From NCBI GenBank assembly GCA_947626485.1, contig CANQSG010000080.1, positions 1 to 8,834 of the forward strand: DNA of 8,834 bases. Reading direction: 5' to 3'. Below, piece by piece: positions 1-5,271 of this stretch. The translations under genes and the position numbers were made by a program. Each line of letters begins with the position of its first letter. Position 1 is the first letter of the stretch. The DNA is from an uncultured Clostridia bacterium (GTDB lineage Bacteria > Bacillota > Clostridia > Oscillospirales > Acutalibacteraceae). The notes under the pieces are model-generated. The model was given only the letters and a program-made list of their open reading frames with translations. It made no database searches and had not been told where the DNA came from.

Positions 1-423
1 CGGATCCCCTTGAGCCCGCGCACGGCGGAGGGATCGCAGCGGAGCTGCACGAGCGCCGGACGGCAGGGCGTGATCGACGCCGTGCTCGACGTTGTGCGCA
101 GCGCCGGGAGCAACCCCTGCCCGCCGATGGTCGTCGGCGTCGGCATCGGGGGCGATTTTGAACAGTGCGCTCTGCTCGCAAAGACGGCGCTCTGCCGCGA
201 CCTTTCCGAACCCAATCCCAACCCCGCCTATGCCGCCCTCGAGCGGGAGCTGCTCGAAGAAATCAACCGCCTCGACATCGGCCCGCAGGGCTTCGGCGGC
301 AGGACGACGGCGCTTGCCGTGCAGATCGAACAGGCGCCGACCCACATCGCCGGGCTGCCCGTCGCGGTCAATATCGGCTGCCATGTGACGCGCCACGCGA
401 GCGCCGTGCTGGAGGGGAATTGA
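1..423 (+). CDS. fumA: Fumarate hydratase (class I) / L(+)-tartrate dehydratase alpha subunit, 3' part
   Basis: This is the C-terminal part of the alpha subunit of a two-subunit, [4Fe-4S]-dependent hydro-lyase. The family interconverts fumarate and L-malate, or acts on tartrate, in the cytoplasm. The frame is open from base 1 to the TGA at 421-423. Recognisable family blocks are NPCPP, VVGVGIGGDFEQCALLAK, NPNPAYAALE, IGPQGFGGRTTALAV, PTHIAGLPVAVNIGCHVTRH. The Cys of NPCPP and the Cys of NIGCH lie 87 residues apart, the spacing expected of the second and third cluster ligands; the first ligand would lie upstream of the window. A TTG at 10-12 is not a plausible start because family-conserved sequence should continue far upstream. 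The first 17 or so residues do not match the usual GGGSENMS-type block, so this edge may hold an indel. The beta subunit gene does not follow; the next gene begins 3 nt downstream. Fumarase and tartrate dehydratase cannot be told apart from this fragment. Confidence 0.88.
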   Translation, partial: RIPLSPRTAEGSQRSCTSAGRQGVIDAVLDVVRSAGSNPCPPMVVGVGIGGDFEQCALLAKTALCRDLSEPNPNPAYAALERELLEEINRLDIGPQGFGGRTTALAVQIEQAPTHIAGLPVAVNIGCHVTRHASAVLEGN

Positions 424-426
424 CCG

Positions 427-1542
427 ATGCAGCTGCATTTTGTCGCGCCCTGCCTGTTCGGGGTGGAGCGCCTGGTCGCCGACGAGCTGCGCCGGCAGGA
501 TATCCCGGACGTCACGGCGGAAAACGGCCGCGTCTGCTTCACCGGCGACGAGGCGACGCTCGCGCGGGCGAACCTCTGGTCGCGCTTTGCCGAGCGCATT
601 TTGATCGAAGCCGGATCGTTCGAAGCCGACAGCTTCACGGCGCTGTTTGACGGCGTGCGCGCCCTGCCGTGGGAGGCGTGGATTGGCAAAGACGACGCCT
701 TTCCGGTCAAGGGTTGGAGCCTCGATTCCAAGCTGCACAGCCTGCCCGACTGCCAGTCCATCATCAAAAAGGCCATCGTCGAACGGCTGCGCGCGGCTTA
801 CGGCGTCGACTGGTTCGCCGAAACCGGCCCCGAGCACCGCGTCCGTTTTTCGATTCTCAAAGACCGCGCCACGCTGATGCTCGACACCTCGGGCGAAGGG
901 TTGCACAAGCGCGGTTACCGCCGCAACGCCAACGACGCGCCCCTCAAGGAGACGCTTGCCGCCGCGATGTGCGACCTTTCCCGCATCTATCCCGACACGC
1001 AGCTTTACGACCCCTTCTGCGGCTCGGGCACGATTTTGATTGAAGCCGCGATGATGGCGGCGCAGATCGCCCCCGGTCTGCGGCGCAGCTTTGCCGCCGA
1101 GCAATACGGCTTTGTGCCGGCGTCGGTCTGGCAGCAGGAGCGCGCCCGCGCCATCGAGCGCATTCGCCGCGATATTTCCTTTTGCGCCTTCGGCTCCGAC
1201 CTCGACCCGCGCGCCGTCGAGCTGACCCGCGAAAACGCGAAAAAGGCCGGCGTTTCGGACTTTATCCGCGTGCGGCAGGCGCCGTTTTCGGAATTTTCCC
1301 TGCCCGCCGGGCGCGCCGCCGTCGTCACGAATCCGCCCTACGGCGAGCGCATGCTCGACCTGCGCGAGGCCGAGGCGCTCTACCGCGAGATGGGGCAGCG
1401 CTTCGTCCGCGAGCCGGGCAAAAAATACCTGATTTTGAGCCCGGACGACACCTTCGAAGCCTGCTTCGGCCGCCCCGCCGACCGCCGCCGCAAGCTCTAC
1501 AACGGCATGATCCGCTGCCAACTCTTTTCTTACTTCAAATAA
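427..1542 (+). CDS. ypsC: THUMP-domain class I SAM-dependent RNA methyltransferase (YpsC/RlmL-like)
   Basis: Predicted cytoplasmic RNA methyltransferase of 371 residues, close to the roughly 385 residues of Bacillus YpsC. The homologous E. coli RlmL methylates 23S rRNA guanine; I infer an rRNA target here, but the exact base is not shown by sequence. Residues 1-155 look like the N-terminal ferredoxin-like plus THUMP RNA-binding region, followed by the family block GLHKRGYR (158-165). The Rossmann methyltransferase domain follows, with SAM-binding motif I DPFCGSGT (195-202), the acidic loop GSDLD (256-260) and the catalytic motif TNPPYGER (301-308), a variant of the N-P-P-Y/F signature of N-methyltransferases. 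The second methyltransferase domain of the long E. coli RlmKL fusion is absent, as is usual in Firmicutes. GGAGGGG at 411-417 lies 9 nt before the ATG, inside the end of the upstream fumarase gene, so the two are probably co-transcribed. Older annotations call this family an N6-adenine DNA methylase, which the THUMP domain argues against. Confidence 0.9.
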   Translation: MQLHFVAPCLFGVERLVADELRRQDIPDVTAENGRVCFTGDEATLARANLWSRFAERILIEAGSFEADSFTALFDGVRALPWEAWIGKDDAFPVKGWSLDSKLHSLPDCQSIIKKAIVERLRAAYGVDWFAETGPEHRVRFSILKDRATLMLDTSGEGLHKRGYRRNANDAPLKETLAAAMCDLSRIYPDTQLYDPFCGSGTILIEAAMMAAQIAPGLRRSFAAEQYGFVPASVWQQERARAIERIRRDISFCAFGSDLDPRAVELTRENAKKAGVSDFIRVRQAPFSEFSLPAGRAAVVTNPPYGERMLDLREAEALYREMGQRFVREPGKKYLILSPDDTFEACFGRPADRRRKLYNGMIRCQLFSYFK

Positions 1543-1553
1543 TTCGCTCTTTT

Positions 1554-1613
1554 GAACGGAAAAACGCCGATTTTGCCCCCGCAAATATTAACAAATTTAA
1601 AATTTTTCCGTTC
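1554..1613. repeat. 11-bp perfect inverted repeat upstream of the groESL promoter
   Basis: GAACGGAAAAA (1554-1564) is exactly repeated in inverted form as TTTTTCCGTTC (1603-1613). The arms are separated by 38 nt. The element begins 11 nt after the methyltransferase stop codon and ends 4 nt before the predicted groESL -35 box. The interior is AT-rich on its 3' side (about 1583-1607) and could act as an UP element. The second arm is followed by CCTCTTGATTTTT rather than by a direct T-run, so it is a poor intrinsic terminator, but a role in ending the upstream transcript cannot be excluded. Confidence 0.6.
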
Positions 1614-1617
1614 CCTC

Positions 1618-1645
1618 TTGATTTTTAGAAAAATATGGTTACAAT
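1618..1645 (+). promoter_or_regulatory. Predicted SigA-type promoter of groESL
   Basis: TTGATT (1618-1623) and TACAAT (1640-1645) are separated by 16 nt and are each one mismatch (TACAAT) or two mismatches (TTGATT) from the vegetative consensus. Transcription would start near 1652, inside the first CIRCE arm, the classic geometry for HrcA repression. AT-rich sequence lies directly upstream. Confidence 0.8.
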
Positions 1646-1649
1646 AGAA

Positions 1650-1676
1650 TTAGCACTCCGGAAGAAAGAGTGCTAA
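1650..1676 (+). promoter_or_regulatory. CIRCE operator (HrcA binding site)
   Basis: TTAGCACTC (1650-1658), a 9-nt spacer, then GAGTGCTAA (1668-1676). This matches the CIRCE consensus (9-9-9 inverted repeat) in every arm base. It overlaps the predicted start of transcription and lies 33 nt before the groES start codon. By established knowledge the HrcA repressor binds it, and repression is relieved on heat shock when GroEL is titrated. hrcA itself is not in this window. Confidence 0.97.
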
Positions 1677-1709
1677 AAGCTTGAAATATCTGTTTTGGGA
1701 GGAATTTCT

Positions 1710-1994
1710 ATGACAATCAAACCTTTGGCAGATCGCGTCGTTGTGAAGGCGGTCGAAGCGGAGGAAACCACCAAGAGCGGCATCATCCTGACCTCGGCTG
1801 CGAAGGAAAAGCCGCAGGTTGCCGAAGTCGTCGCGGTTGGCCCCGGCGGCAAGGTGGACGGCAACGACGTCGTCATGTACGTAAAGGTCGGCGACCGTGT
1901 GCTGACGAGCAAATACGCCGGCACCGAGGTCAAGCTCGACGGCGAGGAATTCAGCATTGTCCGCCAGTCCGACATTCTTGCGATCGTAGAATAA
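1710..1994 (+). CDS. groES: Co-chaperonin GroES (Hsp10)
   Basis: Cytoplasmic co-chaperonin of 94 residues, the usual family length. Seven subunits form the lid that closes the GroEL cavity during ATP-driven folding. The N-terminal signature IKPLADRVVVK, the mobile-loop region ETTKSGIIL (about residues 19-27) that contacts GroEL, GKVDGNDVV, VGDRVLTSKYAGTEVK and the C-terminal DILAIVE are all intact. The start is the ATG at 1710 because GGGAGGA (1697-1703) sits 6 nt upstream; an in-frame TTG at 1695 lies next to that Shine-Dalgarno sequence and would add MGGIS, which is not family-like. It is the first gene of the CIRCE-controlled groESL operon, with groEL 42 nt downstream. Confidence 0.98.
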   Translation: MTIKPLADRVVVKAVEAEETTKSGIILTSAAKEKPQVAEVVAVGPGGKVDGNDVVMYVKVGDRVLTSKYAGTEVKLDGEEFSIVRQSDILAIVE

Positions 1995-2006
1995 GCGTAA
2001 CCGCTT
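1993..2006 (+). other. Small hairpin between groES and groEL
   Basis: AAGCG (1993-1997), loop TAAC, CGCTT (2002-2006) gives a 5-bp perfect stem that begins at the groES stop codon. It has no T-run, so it is not a terminator. It could affect mRNA processing or the relative amounts of GroES and GroEL, but a stem this short may be chance. Confidence 0.3.
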
Positions 2007-2036
2007 GCGATTGATAATTTAGGAGGAATTTGCATT

Positions 2037-3677
2037 ATGGCGAAAGAAATCGTATTCGGAGAAGAAGCCCGCAAGGCGCTGCAGGCCGGCGTCGATCAGC
2101 TGGCCGACGCGGTCAAGGTCACCCTCGGCCCGAAAGGTCGCAACGTCGTGCTGGATAAGAAATTCGGCGCGCCCCTCATCACCAACGACGGCGTGACGAT
2201 CGCGAAGGAAGTCGAGCTCGACGACCCGTTTGAAAACATGGGTGCCCAGCTCGTCAAGGAAGTCGCGACCAAGACCAACGACGTCGCCGGCGACGGCACC
2301 ACCACCGCGACCGTCCTCGCGCAGGCGCTGATCTGCGAAGGCATGAAGAACGTCGCGGCGGGCGCCAACCCGATGGTCGTCAAAAAGGGCATCCGCAAGG
2401 CGGTCGACGCCGCCGTCGCCGCCGTTGTCGCCAATTCGAAAAAGGTGAGCGGCTCGGCAGACATCGCCCGCGTCGCGACCGTTTCCGCCGGCGATGAAGA
2501 AATCGGCAAGCTGATCGCCGAGGCGATGGAAAAAGTCTCGTCCGACGGCGTCATCACCGTCGAGGAGTCCAAGACCGCCGAGACCTTTACCGAGGTCGTC
2601 GAAGGCATGCAGTTCGACCGCGGCTACATCACCCCCTACATGGCGACCGATTCCGACAAGATGGAAGCCGTCATCGACGATCCGTATATCCTCATCACGG
2701 ATAAGAAGATCTCCAACATCCAGGAGATCCTGCCGCTGCTCGAGCAGATCGTGCAGTCGGGCAAGAAGCTGCTCATCATCGCCGAGGACATCGAAGGCGA
2801 AGCCCTCTCGACCCTCATCGTCAATAAGCTGCGCGGCACCTTTACCTGCGTCGGCGTCAAAGCCCCCGGTTTCGGCGACCGCAGAAAGGAAATGCTGCAG
2901 GATATCGCGATCCTGACCGGCGGCGAGGTCATCACCGAAGAGCTCGGCCTCGAACTAAAGGACGCCACCATCGATCAGCTCGGCACGGCGCGCCAGGTCA
3001 AGGTCAGCAAGGAAAACACCATCATCGTCGACGGCGCCGGCGATCCCGCCCAGATCAAAGACCGCGTCGCCCAGATCCGCAACCAGATCGAAGTCACCAC
3101 GTCCGATTTCGACCGCGAGAAGCTGCAGGAGCGTTTGGCGAAGCTGTCGGGCGGCGTTGCCGTCCTGAAGGTCGGCGCCGCCACCGAGATCGAAATGAAA
3201 GAAAAGAAGCTGCGCGTCGAGGACGCCCTCTCGGCGACCCGCGCCGCGGTCGAAGAAGGCATTGTCGCCGGCGGCGGCGTCGCCCTTATCAACTCGATTT
3301 CCGCCGTCAAGCCGCTGCTCGACGAGACCGAAGGCGACGAGAAGACCGGCGTCAACATCGTGCTGCGCGCCCTCGAAGCCCCCATGCGCCAGATCGCGCA
3401 CAACGCCGGCCTCGAAGGCTCGGTCATCATCGACAAGATCGTTTCGAGCGGCAAGGCGAACTACGGCTTTGACGCCTACAACGAGGTCTATACCGACATG
3501 ATCGAAGCCGGTATCGTCGACCCGACCAAGGTCACCCGTTCGGCGCTCGAAAATGCCGCCTCCGTCGCTTCTATGGTGCTGACGACCGAATCGCTCGTCG
3601 CCGACAAGAAGGAAGACGCCCAGGCGCAGGCTGCCGCAGCCGCCGCTGCCGCGGGTGCCGGCGGCGGGATGTATTGA
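2037..3677 (+). CDS. groEL: Chaperonin GroEL (Hsp60)
   Basis: ATP-dependent folding chaperonin of 546 residues (family about 540-550), forming a double heptameric ring in the cytoplasm with GroES. Nucleotide-binding blocks are intact: TLGPKGRNVVLD (29-40), TNDGVTIAKE (49-58) and GDGTTTATV (85-93), with the Asp at 86 equivalent to the magnesium-binding Asp87 of E. coli. The Asp at 396 in RVEDA matches the catalytic Asp398, followed by the family signature AAVEEGIVAGGGVAL. The start ATG has AGGAGGA (2021-2027) 9 nt upstream. The C-terminal tail is unusual in detail: eight consecutive alanines followed by GAGGGMY in place of the long GGM repeats of E. coli. It is the second gene of the groESL operon and is followed 19 nt later by a strong terminator. 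There is no sign of truncation or frameshift. Confidence 0.99.
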   Translation: MAKEIVFGEEARKALQAGVDQLADAVKVTLGPKGRNVVLDKKFGAPLITNDGVTIAKEVELDDPFENMGAQLVKEVATKTNDVAGDGTTTATVLAQALICEGMKNVAAGANPMVVKKGIRKAVDAAVAAVVANSKKVSGSADIARVATVSAGDEEIGKLIAEAMEKVSSDGVITVEESKTAETFTEVVEGMQFDRGYITPYMATDSDKMEAVIDDPYILITDKKISNIQEILPLLEQIVQSGKKLLIIAEDIEGEALSTLIVNKLRGTFTCVGVKAPGFGDRRKEMLQDIAILTGGEVITEELGLELKDATIDQLGTARQVKVSKENTIIVDGAGDPAQIKDRVAQIRNQIEVTTSDFDREKLQERLAKLSGGVAVLKVGAATEIEMKEKKLRVEDALSATRAAVEEGIVAGGGVALINSISAVKPLLDETEGDEKTGVNIVLRALEAPMRQIAHNAGLEGSVIIDKIVSSGKANYGFDAYNEVYTDMIEAGIVDPTKVTRSALENAASVASMVLTTESLVADKKEDAQAQAAAAAAAAGAGGGMY

Positions 3678-3696
3678 TCCCCCATACCCAAAACCG

Positions 3697-3728
3697 ACTG
3701 CCGCCCCCAACCGGGCGGCAGTTCTTTT
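3697..3728 (+). terminator. Rho-independent terminator of groESL
   Basis: The stem ACTGCCGCCC (3697-3706) pairs perfectly with GGGCGGCAGT (3713-3722) around the loop CCAACC, and the T-rich run TTCTTTT follows (3722-3728). It begins 19 nt after the groEL stop. It separates the chaperonin operon from the VanZ-family gene. Confidence 0.93.
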
Positions 3729-3738
3729 ACATGACCCG

Positions 3739-3744
3739 AAAGGA
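3739..3744 (+). promoter_or_regulatory. Ribosome binding site deciding the TTG start of the VanZ-family gene
   Basis: AAAGGA lies 8 nt before the TTG at 3753. An in-frame TGA at 3732-3734 closes the frame upstream, and no ATG or GTG lies between that stop and the first transmembrane segment. The TTG with this site is therefore the only sensible start. Confidence 0.75.
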
Positions 3745-3752
3745 CGAAATTT

Positions 3753-4274
3753 TTGCAGTATTTTATAGATTTTCTCGCGCTGGCGCTGCTGTACGCCCTC
3801 GTGTTCTTCCGAAAATGGAGGGCGCGGGGCGCCGAAGCGCTGCTGCTGCGCACCCTTTTTTATCTGTATCTCGCGGCCGTCCTGTTTGTGACGCTGATGC
3901 CGGTGCTGACCGCGCTGCCGACCGCTTTCGCACACTCCTATCGGTTTATGAACCTGACGCCCTTTATCGACGTCATCATGGGCAGGGGCGATTATATCCG
4001 GCAGATCGTGCTCAACATCCTGATGACGGTGCCCTTCGGCTTCCTGTTCCCCCTGATAAAAACCCCCGCCGCCGGGTTTTTGAAGACGGTCGGCTTCTGC
4101 TTTCTGATGAGCCTCGGCATCGAGCTGCTTCAGCCGTTCATCGACGGGTTTCGTTCCGGCGACGTCACCGATTTGATTACAAATACCCTCGGCGGCGCGG
4201 TCGGCTACGGGCTGCTTTGCCTCTTCCGCGCGATTTTTCCGAAAATTTTGCCGCGCGAGCAGGGTGGGAATTAA
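3753..4274 (+). CDS. VanZ-like family integral membrane protein (TTG start)
   Basis: Predicted polytopic membrane protein of 173 residues. The VanZ-like pattern is clear: NLTPF (67-71), Asn88, PFGFLFP (94-100), Glu124 and Gln127 in ELLQPF, Arg134, Asp137, Asp140, Asn144 and Gly147-148. Hydrophobic segments lie near residues 3-19, 31-52, 84-102, 109-129 and 141-162, so four to five helices are likely. The family is named for the teicoplanin-resistance protein VanZ, but most chromosomal members have unknown function, and there is no vanA/B-type cluster here, so resistance should not be inferred. It starts with TTG, lies 24 nt after the groEL terminator, and shows no clear promoter of its own. 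It may depend on read-through of that terminator or on a promoter I cannot recognise. Confidence 0.87.
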   Translation: MQYFIDFLALALLYALVFFRKWRARGAEALLLRTLFYLYLAAVLFVTLMPVLTALPTAFAHSYRFMNLTPFIDVIMGRGDYIRQIVLNILMTVPFGFLFPLIKTPAAGFLKTVGFCFLMSLGIELLQPFIDGFRSGDVTDLITNTLGGAVGYGLLCLFRAIFPKILPREQGGN

Positions 4275-4293
4275 GCGCGCCACCCCGATTTCT

Positions 4294-4327
4294 GCCGTTT
4301 TTTCGCGGTAAACGGCGCGATTTTGTT
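4294..4327 (+). terminator. Possible weak terminator after the VanZ-family gene
   Basis: Two alternative stems can form here. One is GCCGTTT (4294-4300) with AAACGGC (4310-4316). The other is TCGCG (4303-4307) with CGCGA (4316-4320), directly followed by TTTTGTT. Both are short, and the T-run overlaps the -35 box of the next promoter. It is marginal as a terminator. Confidence 0.4.
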
Positions 4328-4354
4328 GACAAGCAGGCCGAAATGGCGTAATAT
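4326..4354 (+). promoter_or_regulatory. Predicted SigA-type promoter of the tyrA-pncB unit
   Basis: A perfect TTGACA (4326-4331), a 17-nt spacer and TAATAT (4349-4354). Transcription would begin near 4361, giving a leader of about 24 nt to the ATG at 4385. That leaves no room for an attenuator or riboswitch. No tyrosine- or NAD-related operator is recognisable. Confidence 0.82.
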
Positions 4355-4384
4355 AGAAGAAACCCCATGCTTGGAGCGAATGCC

Positions 4385-5254
4385 ATGAAAAAACTGTTGA
4401 TTATCGGGCTCGGCCTGATCGGCGGGTCGATCGCCAAAGCGGTGCGCCGCAGCTCCGACGCCGCGATTTTGGGCGCCGACCTCGACGAAGCGACGCTCGA
4501 CGCCGCGCTTTGTGAGGGCGCGATCGACGCGATCTGGCAGCCCGGCGAAGAAACCGACGCCGACCTTGTGCTGCTCGCGCTGCGCCCCGGCGCCGCGATC
4601 GATTGCCTGCGGGAATCCGCCGCCTGTTTTCGTCCCGGCGCCGTCGTCAGCGACGTTTGCGGCGTCAAAGCGGCGGTCGTCGCCGCCTGCGAGCCGATTT
4701 GCCGGGCGCACGGCCTGCACTATCTCGGCGGCCATCCGATGGCGGGGCGGGAGTGCAGCGGCTATGCGAACGCCGTCGCGACGCTGTTTGAAAACCGCAG
4801 CTATATTTTAACCCCGACGCCGCAAACCGACCCCGCGGCGCTTGCGGCGATGCGCGATTTCGCCCGGCTGCTCGGCTGCGTTCGCGTCACCGAGACGACC
4901 CCGGCGCACCACGATGAGATGATCGCCTTCACCTCCCAGCTGCCCCACGTCCTTGCCGGCGCCTACATCAAAGCCCCTGCCGGACGCTCCCACGCGGGCT
5001 ATTCCGCCGGCAGCTTTCACGACGTCTCCCGCGTCGCGCGGGTCGACGAGCAGCTCTGGAGCGAGCTTTTCCTGCTCAACCGGGAAAATCTCCTCGCCGA
5101 GCTGCACGGCCTTATCGAACGCTTACAGGCCTACGAGGCGGCGCTCTCTGCCGCCGACCGGCAGGCGCTGACCGAAATCCTGCGCGAGGCGCGGCTTTGC
5201 AAAGAGCGCGACCTCGTGCAAAACGGCGCGGAACAACCCCACCCCTTTGGCTGA
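4385..5254 (+). CDS. tyrA: Prephenate dehydrogenase (TyrA)
   Basis: Cytoplasmic NAD(P)-dependent oxidative decarboxylase of 289 residues that turns prephenate into 4-hydroxyphenylpyruvate in tyrosine biosynthesis; an arogenate-using variant cannot be excluded. The N-terminal Rossmann motif GLGLIGGS (8-15) begins right after the start. Next come DVCGVK (90-95), GGHPMAGRECSGYANA (115-130), whose His is the likely catalytic residue, and SQLPHVLA (184-191). The helical C-terminal domain carries GSFHDVSRVA (209-218), with a probable prephenate-binding Arg216, and LWSELFLLNRENLL (224-237). No ACT regulatory domain or chorismate mutase domain is present, so this is a stand-alone catalytic form. The ATG at 4385 is preferred because GGAG (4373-4376) sits 8 nt upstream. 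The in-frame ATG at 4367 would be almost leaderless and adds MLGANA before the Rossmann fold. pncB follows after 17 nt. Confidence 0.94.
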   Translation: MKKLLIIGLGLIGGSIAKAVRRSSDAAILGADLDEATLDAALCEGAIDAIWQPGEETDADLVLLALRPGAAIDCLRESAACFRPGAVVSDVCGVKAAVVAACEPICRAHGLHYLGGHPMAGRECSGYANAVATLFENRSYILTPTPQTDPAALAAMRDFARLLGCVRVTETTPAHHDEMIAFTSQLPHVLAGAYIKAPAGRSHAGYSAGSFHDVSRVARVDEQLWSELFLLNRENLLAELHGLIERLQAYEAALSAADRQALTEILREARLCKERDLVQNGAEQPHPFG

Positions 5255-5271
5255 GAAAGGAGTCCTTGCAA

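Noticed and set aside
3753..4274. Glycopeptide resistance inferred from the VanZ-like gene.
   Set aside because: No vanH, vanA/B, vanX, vanR or vanS gene is nearby, and VanZ-like proteins are common in chromosomes without resistance.
2955..4283. 442-residue open frame on the minus strand opposite groEL and the VanZ-family gene.
   Set aside because: It lies opposite two well-supported genes, has Arg/Asp/Gly/His-rich low-complexity composition with no recognisable domain, and arises because GC-rich third positions remove stops from the complementary frame.
3731..4351. Plus-strand frame beginning at the ATG at 3731 and overlapping the VanZ-family gene.
   Set aside because: The translation is Arg/Pro-rich and shows no family, whereas the TTG-started frame shows all VanZ motifs and membrane helices.
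4367..4384. Alternative upstream ATG for tyrA.
   Set aside because: It lies about 6 nt after the predicted transcription start with no ribosome binding site, and it extends the protein before the Rossmann motif, unlike the family.
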